A stretch of DNA of 64,000 nucleotides from Pegoplata infirma (lineage: Eukaryota > Arthropoda > Insecta > Diptera > Anthomyiidae): positions 209,129,736-209,193,735 of the forward strand of contig OY992537.1 in the NCBI GenBank assembly GCA_963921195.1. Reading direction: 5' to 3'. A program made the position numbers and the translations under genes. Positions 35,716-47,932 of the stretch are shown in pieces; position 1 is the stretch's first letter, and each line of letters opens with the position of its first letter. The notes below the pieces were generated by a model. The model did not search any database. It saw nothing but the letters and a program-made list of their open reading frames with translations, and was not told where the DNA came from.

Positions 35716-37168
35716 CTATTTTCCAAAACTTGAAATTTAAAGTGTAGGATCCTCTGACGGAAAAAGTATTTTGAAAAGGTACTTTTAAAAAAGTTTTGAT
35801 TCTAAGAGGGTAAAAAGTGTACTTTGGTACTTTTTCGATATATTGAAATATTAAACAAATAAAACTAATAAAACTGAAATAATGGTTAAAATTCCAATTC
35901 TAAGGGGGTTAAATGGGGTAAGAAAGAATATTTTCGTAGTTTTCATATTTCGCAATATAATGGCCAAAGAAACTGAAAAGTACTTTTTTAAAATTTTGAT
36001 TCGAAAGAGGCAAAAATTATAAAAAAAAGTACCCACTTTGGTACCTTTTCTATCTCTATTCTCCAAAAACTTGAAATTTATAATGTAGGATCCTCTAGCG
36101 GAAAATTCATGTTGAAAAAAAGTACTTTTTTAGAAATTTTTGATTCTAAAAGGGTAAAAAAGTGTACTTTGGTACTTTTGCGATCTCCTGAAATAATGGT
36201 AATAAAAACTTGATATTTGGAATTTAGGATATTCCAATGAAATAAAACATATCCAAAAAAGACTTTCTGATTTTAAAGGGGTAATTGGGGTAAAAATTGT
36301 ACTTTGGTACTTTTTTGACTTAAATAATATTCTTAAAATGAAATAAAACAGACTTTCTGATGTTAAAGGGGTAAAAGGGATAAAAATCGTACTTTGGTAC
36401 TTTATTGACTCAAATAATATTCTTGAAAACTTAAAATTTAAAATCTCTTTTGGTTGATAGCAACATAAAATATGATAAAAATTTTTGTTTGTATTAGTTT
36501 TTTTGAACAAATACTTTTTGATTGAAAAAAAAATTTAGTAAAATTTTTTTTTAATGTTAATATAATATTTTTAATGATAATTTTTTTGTTGAGTATAAGG
36601 GTTTTTAAAAAAAGTACTTTTTGGAAAATTTAATTCTAAGCGGTCACAAAGTTGTAATAAATATAGTATACTTGGTACTTTTTTTTATAACACGAAATAA
36701 TGGTCATTGTAAGTGCAATTTGAAATGTCGGATTTTCCTAAAAAAAAATATTCTGAAAAATGTGCCTTTTGGGAATTCCGATTTTAATGAGTCAAAAAGG
36801 GTAAACAACTTTGGTATTTGGTACATTTACTATCTCCCGAAATAATGATTTAAGATCGCTGAAATTTGGAATGTAAGATCATTCAGCGAAAAAACTGTGT
36901 GATAAAAAGTAATTTTTAAAAAGTACTATGGTACTTTTTCAACCATCTTCAAAAATGCTCATAATCATAAAACTTGATGTTTGGAATGTATGATCCTTCA
37001 TCGGAACAAAACATTCTGAAAAAAAGTACTTTGGTACTTTTTAGATTTAGATGATCTTAAACTTAAAACTTTGAATCCAGGATCCTCCAATAAAAAAAAT
37101 CTTCGTAAAAAAGGGTTCTGAAAATTTCGATTCTAAAGGGACAAAAATGGGGTACAAATGAAATGTGG

Positions 37169-37777
37169 GTACTCCACTTAGTGATAGAGGGTATATATAA
37201 GTATGTCATTCCGTTTGTAACTCATCGAAATATCGGTCTGGGACTCCATAAAGTATATATAATCATGATGCCCGATCGATTTTAAGACATTCTAGCGATG
37301 TCCGTCTGTCTGTCTGTGGAAAATGCGATCACGTCCAAAATACAAAACAGAGGTGACTGTTATTAAACATATATATTGGAAGTTCTACCGAGAAGTTTGG
37401 TATTGCATTTGAGCGATATCGGTTCAGCTGTTCAAAAGTTATGAACGAAAATGTAAGGACACCTCAAAAATTTTAGTATATTCAACATAACCTAAAAATA
37501 CAAAATGCTTTAATTCGGCTGCTGGTTGACTTATGTGAACATAATTAAACACTAAATGGTATTTAAACAAGTGAAAACACATTTTTGGAAAATAAAAAAT
37601 CGCGGATTTTTTTTTTTTACCAAAAATTTTTTTTTTTGCGGAAATTTTTTTTAAAAATTTTTTTTTTTTTTCAAAAGTAATTTCCTTTTAAATAAAGTTT
37701 TTGCAATAATCTTTTAGAAATTGTGGAGGGTATCATTACATTCGGCAAGGCCGAATTTAACTTTTTTACTTGTTTTA
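37169..37777 (+). mobile_element. mini-me/DINE-like element with terminal hairpin, uninterrupted
   Basis: It begins CTCCACTTAGTGATAGAGGG, has the GTCCGTCTGTCTGTCTG tract (about 37300-37316) and ends GGAGGGTATCATTAC, hairpin TTCGGCAAGGCCGAA and ACTTGTTTT. It is the closest relative of the copy at 20114-20845 and lies in the satellite. Confidence 0.78.
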
Positions 37778-38214
37778 GGGTAAATGCCGGTAAACAATGG
37801 GTAAACATAGAGTAAAATGGTACTTTTTTATAGCTTTTCAGATAAAGGCTCTAGAATTTTTTAATTCTATAACTCATGTTATACGGAATTTACCTGAGAA
37901 TTTTTCTTCCTTCTGAAATAATGGCAAAGACTTGTTTTTACTGTAGGATCCTCTGGCGGAAGAAGCATGTTGAAAAAGTACTTTCTAGAAAGTTTCAATG
38001 CAAAGAGAATAAAAAGTGTACCATGGTACTGTTTTAATCTTCTGAAATAGGGCTTATCGAAACTTGATTTTTGCAATATAGGAGACTACATCGCAACAAA
38101 ACATTCTGAAATAAATACTTTTAGGAATTTCTGATTCAAAAGGGTAAAAAAGACAAAAAATTGTACTTTTGTACTTTTTCGGTTTCCTAAATCTATATAT
38201 ATAAAAGAGTAATG

Positions 38215-38266
38215 TGACTGACTGACTGACTGACTGACTGACTGACTGACTGACTGACTGACTGAC
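38215..38266 (+). repeat. (GACT)n microsatellite
   Basis: About twelve uninterrupted GACT copies directly after the Helitron 5' end. Low-complexity frames here on minus (SVSQSVSQ) are spurious. Confidence 0.95.
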
Positions 38267-38329
38267 ATACTCATTCATCATCGCCCAGCCCAAACCGCTG
38301 AAGCTAGAGACTTGAAATTTGGACTGTAG

Positions 38330-39280
38330 GTCCACCTCCCGGAATATAGATCCACTAAGGCTGGATTTTTGCCAGTGTTGATTCTAAGGGGACAAAAAGG
38401 GTAAAAAACTGTACTTTTGGTACTTTTTATATCTCCTGAAATAATGGTCATAGAGACTTGGAATTTGGACTGTATGTTTACCTCATGGAATATAGATCCA
38501 GTATGTACGGATTTTTGCCAGTGTTGATTCTAAGGGGACAAAAAGGGTAAAAAACTGTACTTTTGGTACTTTTTATATCTCCTGAAATAATGGTCATAGA
38601 GACTTGGAATTTGGACTGTATGTTCACCTCACGGAATATAGATCCTGTATGTACGGATTTTTGCCAGTGTTGATTCTAAGGGGACAAAAAGGGTAAAAAA
38701 CTGTACTTTTGGTACTTTTTATATCTCCTGAAATAATGGTCACAGAGACTTGAAATTTGGACTGTATGTTCAACTCCTGGAATATAGATCCAGTACGGCC
38801 GGATTTTTGCCAATGTTGATTCTAAGGGGGTAAAAAGGGTAAAAAACTGTACTTTTGGTACTTTTTATATCTCTTGAAATAATGGTCACAGAAACTTGAA
38901 ATTTAAACTGTATGTTCACCTCCCGGAATATAGATCCAGTAAGGCTGGATTTTTGCCAATGTTGATTCCAAAGGGGTAAAAAGGGTAAAAAAATGTACCT
39001 TTGGTACCTTTTATATTTCCTTAAAAAATGGTCCTAGACACTTGCAATTTTGAATGTAGGTTCAGCTCCCGGAATATAAATCTACTAAGGCTGGATTTTG
39101 TCAGTGTTGATTCTAAGGGGTAAAAAAGTGTACTTTTGGTCCTAGAAACTTAAAATTTGCAATGTAGGTTCACCTCCCGGAAAAAATATTCACCAAGGCT
39201 GGGTTTTTGCCAAGGTTGACTCTACGGGGGTAAAATGGAAAAAAAAGTGTACTTTTGGTACTTTTTTTAATTTACTGATA
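38330..39280 (+). repeat. 146-bp tandem repeat in the Helitron
   Basis: The landmark GATTCTAAGGGG recurs at 38380, 38526, 38672, 38818 and 38964 (interval exactly 146 bp) and at 39109 (145 bp), then decays. Each unit contains CTGTACTTTTGGTACTTTTT, CTCCTGAAATAATGGTCA and GGAATATAGATCC. Confidence 0.9.
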
Positions 39281-39283
39281 TAA

Positions 39284-40345
39284 TGGTACCTTTTATAAAA
39301 AGTACCTTTTATAAAGTGTACCTTTTATAAAAAGTACCTTTTATAAAAAGTACCTTTTATAAAAAGTACCTTTTACAAAAAGTACCTTTTATAAAAAGTA
39401 CCTTTTACAAAAAGTACCTTTTATAAAAAGTACCTTTTACAAAAAGTACCTTTTATAAAAAGTAGCTTTTATAAAAAGTAGCTTTTATAAAAAGTACCTT
39501 TATAAAAAGTACCTTTTATAAAAAGTACCTTTTAAAAAAGCACCTTTTATAAAAAGTACCTTTTATAAAAAGTACCTTTTATAAAAAGTACCTTTTATAA
39601 AAAGTACCTTTTATAAAAAGTACCTTTTATAAAAAGTACCTTTTATAAAAAGTACCTTTTATAAAAAGTACCTTTTATAAAAAGTACCTTTTATAAAAAG
39701 TACCTTTTATAAAAAGTACCTTTTATAAAAAGTACCTTTTATAAAAAGTACCTTTTATAAAAAGTACCTTTTATAAAAAGTACCTTTTATAAAAAGTACC
39801 TTTTATAAAAAGTACCTTTTATAAAAAGTTCCTTTTATAAAAAGTACATTTTATAAAAAGTACCTTTTATAAAAAGTACCTTTTATAAAAAGTACCTTTT
39901 ATAAAAAGTACCTTTTATAAAAAGTACCTTTTATAAAAAGTACCTTTTATAAAAAGTACCTTTTATGAAAAGTACCTTTTATAAAAAGTACCTTTAATAA
40001 AATGTACCTTTTATAAAAAGTACCTTTTATAAAAAGTACCTTTTATAAAAAGTACCTTTTATAAAAAGTACCTTTTATAAAAAGTGCCTTTTATAAAAAG
40101 TACCTTTTATAAAAAGTACCTTTTATAAAAAGTACCTTTTATAAAAAGTACCTTTTATAAAAAGTACCTTTTATAAAAAGTACCTTTTATAAAAAGTACC
40201 TTTTATAAAAAGTACCTTTTATAAAAAGTACCTTTTATAAAAAGTACCTTTTAAAAAAAGTACCTTTTATAAAAAGTACCTTTTATAAAAAGTACCTTTT
40301 ATAAAAAGTACCTTTTGTAAAAAGTACCTTCTATAAAAAGTATGT
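39284..40345 (+). repeat. 16-bp satellite (AAAAAGTACCTTTTAT)n, about 65 copies
   Basis: A nearly uniform array over 1.06 kb with rare point variants (for example GTAGC at 39470-39490 and AAAAAAGCACC at 39535). The unit is an imperfect dyad around GTAC. It starts next to a GGTACCTTTTATAAAAAGTA tract inside a 146-bp unit, so it probably arose by local expansion of that segment. It is not CRISPR: there are no spacers. Confidence 0.95.
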
Positions 40346-42119
40346 TTTGTTAAAAGTACCGAAAGTACACTTTTTGGTACTTTTTTATTTCCTGAAATAA
40401 TAATCATAGAAACTTGAAATTGGAAAAGGTTCCAACAAATATAATGGTCACAGAAACTTAAAATTTGGAATGTAAAATCCTTCGGTGAAAAAAAAGATGT
40501 GGAAAAGTACTTTTTGGAAATTCTGTTTCTTAACGGGGATAAAAAGTACTTTTAATATTTCCTGAAACAATGATCCTATATAATTTAAATATGGAGTATA
40601 GGATACTTCGGGGTAATAAAGTGTACTTTTGGTACTTTTTTGTTCCTATAATAATGATCTTAGAAGAAGGAGATGGAATTGGAAATGAAATGGAGTAGAA
40701 CGGAGAACAAAATGGAATAGAGCAGGGAACAATATGGAATGATATTTTTTACTAAAATTTTTCGTGTTTAGCTATTTTCATCATATTTTTTCCCTCTATA
40801 TATTTTTTCACTCAAACTTATTTTTTTTAATTCCAATTTCTTTTTTCACTGAAATAATTATTCACTCAAAATCCAAAATCCCGACATAAGGGCTCGAAAA
40901 TTGTCAATATATTTTCCCCCGGAACGAACATGATAACATACCAGCGAAGTTATTCAAATTTTATTATTTAAATTATTCATTGAAATATTTTTTTATGGAA
41001 GACTTAAACGTCCACAAGTAAATAAAACAAAGACTACGCAGGGGAATTTTTTGAAAATCGATAGAGTAATCCTGATCCTTCTATTATCCAGTATTCAACA
41101 CAACCGGTTACGAAGTACCGGGATGGTAAGCTAGTAAATTATAAATTAAAATTTTAAATCTAGGATCCTCCATAAAAAAATATTTTGTTAAAAATGGGTT
41201 TTGAAAATTTCGACAAAAATGGAGTACAAATAAAAAATTGATGCTTTTATATAAACATTGAACTAAACACCACATAATTTCAAAATTTGACATGTGAATC
41301 TTTCTCCTTGTCATACAAATGAAGGAGATATTTAGAAGTTAATTTTTTTAGGATAATTGCCGTACCGCCGTAGAAACTTGAAATTTTTTTTTTTATATAA
41401 GATCCTCCATCGGAACAAAAAATACTTTTTTATATTTTCGATTTTAAGAGGGTGAAAAGGGTTTAAGAAATTGTATTTTGGTAATTTTTGGTTTCCTGAA
41501 ATAAAAATGTTATGGTCCTCCTTCTCAGCCAAAAAGAAGGAGAAATTAAGAAATTTAATTTTTTTAGTGCAAATGAGGGTAAACAATTGGTAAAAGTAGA
41601 GTAAAATGGTACTTTTTTTATAGCTTTTAAGATGAAGACTAGTTTTTTTTTTAGTTCTATAACTCATGTTAAAGAGAAGAATGCAACGTATATGAAACGA
41701 AATGAAATAGAACAAGAAACAAAATGGAATAGAACGATGAACAAAATAGAATAACACAGGGAACGACATGGAATGAGAGTTTTTTATTCAAATTTTTTTT
41801 TTCACACAAAATTTTTTTCACATAAAATTTTTTTTCAAACAAAATTTTTTTTCACACAAAATTTTTTTTTCACTCAAATTTTTTTTCAACTAATATTTTT
41901 TTAGTTAATATTTTTATGACTTAAAATTTTTGAGGTTCTTAATCAAATATGGCAGACTAGGCACTTACGGATAGTAATGAAACCCATATGGAACAAAATG
42001 AAATAGAACAGAAAATAAAATGAAATAAAACAGGGAACAAAATGAAATGTAATTGGGAACGACATGGAATGACATTTTTTTACTCAAATGTTTTTACTCT
42101 AATTTGTTTCACTAAAATT

Positions 42120-44908
42120 TTTATACCCTCCAACCACAGTATGGGGGTATACTCACTTTGTTATTCCGTTTGTAACGCATAAAAATATCGGTCGGGGACC
42201 CCATAAAGTATATGGGGGTTTTCGTGTCAACTGACACAACTTTTGAAACCGATGTCTTCCGATCGGGATGAAATTTGCACCAAGGTTAGTCCTATCTGAT
42301 ATTAGTTCAGACACAATTTTTCAACGAGATCGGTCAAGAACTCTCTGAGTTAGAGGGGGTCGAAATTTGAAATTTTGGCCAAAGAGGTGTTGATTCTCAT
42401 CCATGTAACTTCTTACCTATTGTTTTTAGCAAAATGTGTCCCAAAGAGTTTAGATAGCTATTTCTTCAGTCTTTCGAAAAAAAAAATATAAAAAAAAATA
42501 AAAAAAAAATTTTTGATTTTTTTTCTTAAAAATCCAAAACTTTTTAGACTTTTTCCTCAAATTGGGCCTTTTTTTTTTTGATTCAAAAGAAAGCTTAGGT
42601 GATTTCCTTTAAGAGCTGTGGGGTCGCTTAGTGGGATGCGAGTGGGATATCTATGAAAAATTTTTTTTTTTAACTTTGGAACACAAAAAACGGTTCTTCA
42701 ATTTGCACTATTAGGCGTGGGATAGCTAACCAGTTTTCGATTTCGATCCGCGATACCCTCTAATTTTTTTAGGTTCGAAAAAGAAAGCACGAGCCAAAAA
42801 ATGGGGGCGGTGGGGAGGGGCCATATGGCCCCTAATTGGGGTCAAAGTTGGGCGTAAAGAGGTAAAAATCCTCAAAAAGCCCCAAAACTCCCCTAGAAAC
42901 GCCCCTGGAGGGGTGCAATGTGAGACCGACCTCCAATAATTTTCTGCCCCCAACATTTTTCTTAAACATACCTTACCCCTATTTCCACTTCCTAAGGGGG
43001 CTCCCATACAAAATGACATTTTTATAAAATTTTCTCCTACCGCTCTAACTGTCCATAGGGTGCCCCTAGAGAAGTAAAATGTATGACCGACCCCCAATAT
43101 TTTTTCAACTCCAACATTTTCTTAGAATATACCTACCCTTTATTTTCAACTCTTAAGGGGGTCCCCATACTTTTTTTTTTATTTTTTTATTAGTTTTTAA
43201 AAATACATGTTTTTTAATGTGTGGGAGCCCCTTAGGGAGTGGAGATAGGGTGTTATGATGTTCGGACAAAATGTTGGTTACTAAAAAATAATGGGGGTTG
43301 GTCGTAATTTTTGCCTCTCTAGGAGGCACGGTAGGGGCGGTAGGAGCTGGTTTAACAAAACAAATTTATAAAAAATAAAAGAAATGTATGGGGACCACCT
43401 TAAGGGTTAAAGATACATTGTAGGTATGTTTGCAAAAAATGTTGGAATTAATAAAATAATGGAGGTCGGTCATACATTTGGCCCCACTAGGGGCACTTAA
43501 GGGTAAGTTAGAATGGTAGGATCAAATTTTTTAAAAATGTTTTGTATGGGAGCCCCCTTAGGAAGTGGAAATATGGGTAAGGGATGTTCAAGAAAAATGT
43601 TGGGGGCAGAAAATTATTGGTGGTCGGTCTCACTTTGCACCCCTCCAGGGGCGTTTCTAGGGGAGTTTTGAGGATTTTTGAGGATTTTTACCTCTTTACG
43701 CCCAACTTTGACCCTAATGAGGGGCCATATGGCCCATCCCCACCGCCCCCATTTTTTGGCTCGTGCTTTCTTTTTCGAACCTAAAAAAATTAGAGGGTAT
43801 CGCGGATCGAAATCGAAAACTGGTTAGCTATCCCACGCCTAATAGTGCAAATTGAAGAACCGCTTTTTGTGTTCCAAAGTAAAAAAAAATTTTTTTTCAT
43901 AGATATCCCACTCGCATCCCACTAAGCAACCCCACAGCTCGTAAAGGAAATCACCTAAGCTTTCTTTTGAATCAAAAAAAAAAAAAAAAAAGGGCCCAAT
44001 TTGAGGAAAAAGTCAAAAAAGTTTTGGATTTTTAAGAAAAAAAATCAATTTTTTTTTTTTTATTTTTTTTATATTTTTTTTTCGAAAGACTGAAGAAATA
44101 GCTATCTAAACTCTTTGGGAAACATTTTGCTAAGAATAATAGGTAAGAAGTTACATGGATGAGAATCAACACCTCTTTGGCCAAAATGCCAAATTTCGAC
44201 CCCCTCTAACTCAGAGAGTTCTTGACCGATCTCGTTGAAAAATTGTGTCTGAACTACTATCCAATAGGACTAACCTTGGTGCAAATTTCATCCCGGTCGG
44301 AAGACATCGGTTTCAAAAGTTGTGTCAGTTGACATGAAAACCCCCATATACATATATTATTGATCTATGATCGATTCTAAGTCATTCTGTTAATGTCCGT
44401 CTGTATAAAACGATTCAGTCCAAAATAAGAGAGCTAGACTCCTGAAAATTGGCACGAATATGTCTCATGGTCATAGGCCGGTCAAGTTCGAAAATGGGTA
44501 AAATCGGATCAGGGGGGAAAAAGTTCCCCCTTTAAGAACTAAAAAAACGTCTCAAAAAACGCAATTTTTTACAGCTTTTTTTGCATTTTTGTTAAACAAA
44601 TGAAACCTTTTTATGTCAGAAGGAGTTAAAAGTCATACACTTAGACCACGGGGGCTACAAAGTATTGTTTTTTTTGTCCCGCCCCTTTTGTGGGCGTGGA
44701 TTAAAAAAAACTTACAAATTATGTGAAATTGGTATAACTAAGTTCAAAAAGCATAATAAATCATTTAGTAAACATTTATCGCGTTGGGGAAGGTATCCCC
44801 CCGCACAGAGTCCCCCACAAAAAAACGCCTCTGAATTTTTTTATGTATTTTAACATGTTGGAGGTATCAAAGATTCGGCACAGCCGAATTTAACACTCTC
44901 ACTTGTTT
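42120..44908 (+). mobile_element. mini-me/DINE-like element split by a 2.1 kb palindrome
   Basis: The left part (42120-42212) has TATACCCTCCAACCACAG, CCGTTTGTAACGCAT and GGGGACCCCATAAAGTATA. The right part (44347-44908) has TATATTATTGATC, GATCGATTCTAAGTCATTCT, GTCCGTCTGTATAAAACG and ends with the hairpin TTCGGCACAGCCGAA and CACTTGTTTT. The break is in the TA-rich stretch. Confidence 0.75.
42213..44346. mobile_element. 2.1 kb near-perfect palindromic (fold-back) element
   Basis: The outer ends TGGGGGTTTTCGTGTCAACT and AGTTGACATGAAAACCCCCA pair, and pairing continues with few mismatches for about 800 bp per arm, e.g. AATTTTTTTAGGTTCGAAAA (42761) against TTTTCGAACC (43771). The inner part holds diverged inverted units with GGTCGGTC, CCCCTAGGGGC-like and TTAAGGGGGTCCCCATAC blocks. 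It is clearly more GC-rich than its surroundings. Flanking TA may be the target duplication. The minus-strand frame at 42726-43097 and the + frame at 43584-43784 are the same arm read twice. Confidence 0.85.
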
Positions 44909-44930
44909 TTTACTCAAATTTTTTTCACTT

Positions 44931-45239
44931 AAGCATAGTACTCTGTTCGATTTCACGGCAAAAAATCTGTCAAACTCCATTTAAAAAAAGAAATAATTTT
45001 TGCAACGCGAGGGATTACAGGGAAATTGTTACAAAAGTTTTCACGCAGGTTTATTATGCAAAACAATTTAAATTGCCGTGAAAATGTGACATTTCAGTTT
45101 TGTTATAATCGTTTCTTTCTTATAATTGTCAAAACTGGTTAGTTTTTAAAGTTTTTTGCGATTTTAAAAGTTTTATTGCGATTTGAGGGGTTTAACGTTT
45201 AAGTAAAATTTTCACCGTAAAAAACAGAGTACTTAGCTT
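44931..45239. mobile_element. TIR MITE, about 310 bp
   Basis: AAGCATAGTACTCTGTT (44931) is mirrored by AACAGAGTACTTAGCTT (ends about 45239); further in, CACGGCAAAA pairs with TTTTCACCGT-like sequence. No ORF. Target duplication not determined. Confidence 0.6.
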
Positions 45240-46640
45240 TAGGGCTGGTTACTTATCACAACATAATCAATAATAAGTGCTAAAATATGTTTGCAAATGT
45301 CAAATTTAAATGAAAATAAAAAAATCTCGAAATTTCTTAACCTTGACTCTTCCATAGAGCTTTATATAATCTTTCATTTTAACTTAATTTGATCCAAATC
45401 TGATCACTTTTACTCGTGGTGACCTTCGATCAAAGTTTTGCATTTTTGGAAGATTTCCATCAATTTTGGATTTTTGGAAAATAAAAAAATTATCTCGCGA
45501 TACATAATTTTTATTAATTTTGGCATGTTGAATACGAATATTAAAAAAATATCTGAAATCGGTCGAGAGATTTGCGAGTTATCGGCATTTAAAATTTACC
45601 AAAAAAAAAAAAATTCCAAAAATGGCGGATTTTTCCTACGTTCAAGATTTTTTTTAAAAAAATCTCAAAATTTTATTTCCGTTGACTATTTTATAGATCT
45701 GGGGGCAAACTTTCATTTAAATTTAATTTGAGCCAAATAAGGCCATTTTAATCCATGGCGCCCTTCGATAAATTTTTTGGATTTTTAGAAAATTTTTTAC
45801 CAAGAACTCTAAAGTTTGATCGAAGGGCGTCATGGGTTCAAATGGTCTGATTTGGTTAAAATTAAGTTTATTAAAAAAAAACATAGAAAATATGCAGACA
45901 CACTGAAATGACATCAGTTAAGTACTTTTTTTTATTGTAAATAATATAATTTCTCAATTATTTAGTTTTAAGCCTATTATGAAACCAAAACCACAATTAT
46001 ATAATTTAAGTACGAACAAAAATTTCATCACCAAAAAGTTGAATAAACTCATTTGTTGCTAAAAACTTGTGAGTTTTACGTAATTGCGAATTTTTTTTCT
46101 CAACATAACAAAAAAAATTTTACAATTTAAGAATAACAAAAAACAAAAAACAAACAACATCAACATTAGAAACACATTTGATAGTTTGCAGAACCGTGTA
46201 TTATGAGAAAAATAAAATAAAACTACAAAAGAAATGCGGGTTGACTAAATAAAAAGATATCATAACAATAAAATTGGATCATTAATATTTCTATGTTTTG
46301 TTTTATTATATTTCCAAGAATAATTTACTTTTGTTAAACCTTTTGGTTTCATTCTTTTGGTAGAAGGAAGTGTTTGATGGTTCAACATCACATCATAATT
46401 TAATTCAAATTGCATTACACGTACAATATAACAAACTAAATACAAAAAATCAGATAAAAATCTACATAAAAAAATCGGCAAAACTTATTTGAAGATATTT
46501 TAAAGATTTCTATAAAATTTTTGATTTATACCTAAAGATTAGAATTAATAAATGCATAATCATAACAAAACGTGATTTTTATAAAAATTTTTTGGCAAAT
46601 AAATTTTAAATTAATAATTATGATGTATTTTATAAACATA
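45240..46640. other. AT-rich intergenic DNA with a diverged fold-back
   Basis: At 45715-45860 ATGGCGCCCTTCGATAAA is mirrored by TTTGATCGAAGGGCGTCATG, suggesting a small decayed fold-back; related sequence (GTGGTGACCTTCGATCAAA) lies at 45416-45435. From 45900 to 46640 nothing was recognised. Confidence 0.4.
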
Positions 46641-46945
46641 TATTGAAGGTTTTGCTTGATAATCAGGGAATATTATGAATATTAATTTTAAAAATTTGTA
46701 GGAAAATTTATTAACTAAGCAAGTTTGTTGCTTAAGTCTTTTGTTTAATTTTTTTAGATTTTAATAAAAATTCAAACAAAATTTTAGCGACAATTCTAAG
46801 AACTTTGGTAGTTTAAAATTATTAATTTTAAAACATTGAAGGAAAAATTTCAAAATTTTTTATTAACTCATAAATCAAGTTTGTTGCTTAAGTCTTTTGT
46901 TTAAATTTTTAGATTTAAATCAAAATTCAAACAAAATGATATCGA
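46640..46945 (+). repeat. 156-bp tandem duplication with the TTGCTTAAGTC motif
   Basis: Two units, each with GTTGCTTAAGTCTTTTGTTT (46727-46746 and 46883-46902) followed by an AAATTCAAACAAAAT-like stretch. The motif recurs three times at 62439-62559. Confidence 0.75.
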
Positions 46946-47153
46946 TTTGTTTTTTAAAAGCAAAACAAAAGCAATTACCGGTACTTCGTTACCGGTATTA
47001 TTAAGTTCCAGATAATAAAAGGGTCAGAATTTGAGTCCTTTATTCTGTAATTCCTCCTACAGATTCTTCATTTTAGTTCTTGAAAACATTTGCTTGAAAC
47101 TTTCGTTCTCTTAAATTGTAATAAAACATATGAAATCAGGCAAATTTCTACCA

Positions 47154-47560
47154 CCATATGGAATAAACGGGTAAAACTAATGGAAAGAATGATTTTTTTT
47201 TCACAAAAACAAAATTTTTGGCGAAAAAAAACATTTTTGATAAAGAAAAAAATTTTTGATGAAAAAAAAAAAATTTTTAATGTGCAAAAAATTTTCTGAA
47301 ATAAAAATTTATGAAAAAAATAGAAAAATAACGGAAAAATAAAATTTTAGGAAAAACCATATGGAATAAACGGGTAAAACTAATGGAAAGAATGATTTTT
47401 TTTCACAAAAACAAAATTTTTGGCGAAAAAAAACATTTTTGATAAAGAAAAAAATTTTTGATGAAAAAAAAACATTTTTTTGATGTGCAAAAAATTTTCT
47501 GAAAAAAAAATTTATGAAAAAAATAGAAAAATAACGTAAAAATAAAATTTTAGGAAAAAA
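47154..47560 (+). repeat. 203-bp tandem duplication
   Basis: CCATATGGAATAAACGGGTA occurs at 47154 and 47357, and the units agree closely to about 47560, including GGCGAAAAAAAACATTTTTG. Frames on both strands are low-complexity. Confidence 0.9.
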
Positions 47561-47571
47561 AAATTGATGAA

Positions 47572-47931
47572 AAAACAAGTGAGAGTGTTAAATTTAGCTG
47601 TGTCGAATGTTTTATACCTTCCAATATGTAAAAAAATATTAAAACATTTTTGTCAGGTGCGTTTTATTAAGGGGGGGGGGCTTTTTAAATGGGGGTTGTT
47701 GGTACACCTTCCATCTGAATGTTTACAAATTCATATATTTTGGTTTTTCTACTAAAGAAATTTAAATTAATCGTTTTTTAAATTGAGTAAATTATTTCCA
47801 CGCCCTCAAAAGGGGGCGGTCAAAAAAAAAACACATTTTTTAATCCCCTGGGTCCAAGTGCACGACTTTGATTTTCCTCTAGCATAAAAACGTTTCATTT
47901 GTCTAACAAAAATACAAAATACATATAAAAA
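47572..47931 (-). mobile_element. mini-me/DINE-like fragment with the 3' hairpin end
   Basis: ACAAGTGAGAGTGTTAAATT and a decayed TAGCTGTGTCGAA hairpin form the end; inside are a G-run (47671-47680) and AAAAGGGGGCGGTC. It stops where the second-subfamily copy starts. Confidence 0.6.
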
Positions 47932-47932
47932 C

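Larger units (their letters stand above)
38192..41134 (+). mobile_element. Non-autonomous Helitron carrying two satellite arrays
   Basis: The 5' end is A|TCTATATATATAAAAG and the 3' end GGTAAGCTAG|T, preceded by the hairpin CGGTTACGAAGTACCG (41105-41120). TC start, CTAG end with a hairpin about 10 nt upstream, and insertion between A and T with no target duplication are Helitron hallmarks. Next to the 5' end are an (ACTG)n tract and CATCGCCCAGCCCAAACCGC. Inside are a 146-bp tandem repeat and a 16-bp satellite. No Rep/helicase ORF is present. The flanks match the surrounding diverged satellite. Confidence 0.75.
34950..42100 (+). repeat. Diverged satellite region with GTACTTTGGTACTTTTT and GATTCTAA motifs
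   Basis: Units of roughly 145-180 bp contain GATTCTAAAGGGGTAAAAA, GTACTTTGGTACTTTTT, CTCCTGAAATAATGGTC, ACTTGAAATTTGGAATG and GGATCCTCC in fixed order. The region is broken by a fold-back element (35118-35715), a mini-me (37169-37777) and a Helitron (38192-41134). Short purine-rich AATAGAACAGGGAACAAAAT blocks occur at about 40675, 41690 and 41990. The same family, inverted, forms 51110-52690. Frames such as 36130-36510 are repeat read-through. Confidence 0.75.

Noticed and set aside
36130..36510. 126-residue minus-strand frame
   Set aside because: Runs through several units of the diverged GTACTTTGGTAC satellite and repeats its own peptide (KYQSTIF), so it is repeat read-through.
39284..40345. 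Regular short repeats resembling a CRISPR array
   Set aside because: The 16-bp units abut directly with no unique spacers, in a eukaryotic genome; it is a satellite.
41332..41769. 145-residue minus-strand frame
   Set aside because: Low-complexity Phe/Lys-rich frame across satellite and AATAGAACAGGG repeats; no known domain.
42726..43097. 123-residue minus-strand frame and its partner at 43584-43784
   Set aside because: They are the same sequence in the two arms of the palindrome, with mutations that break one relative to the other; no family similarity recognised.
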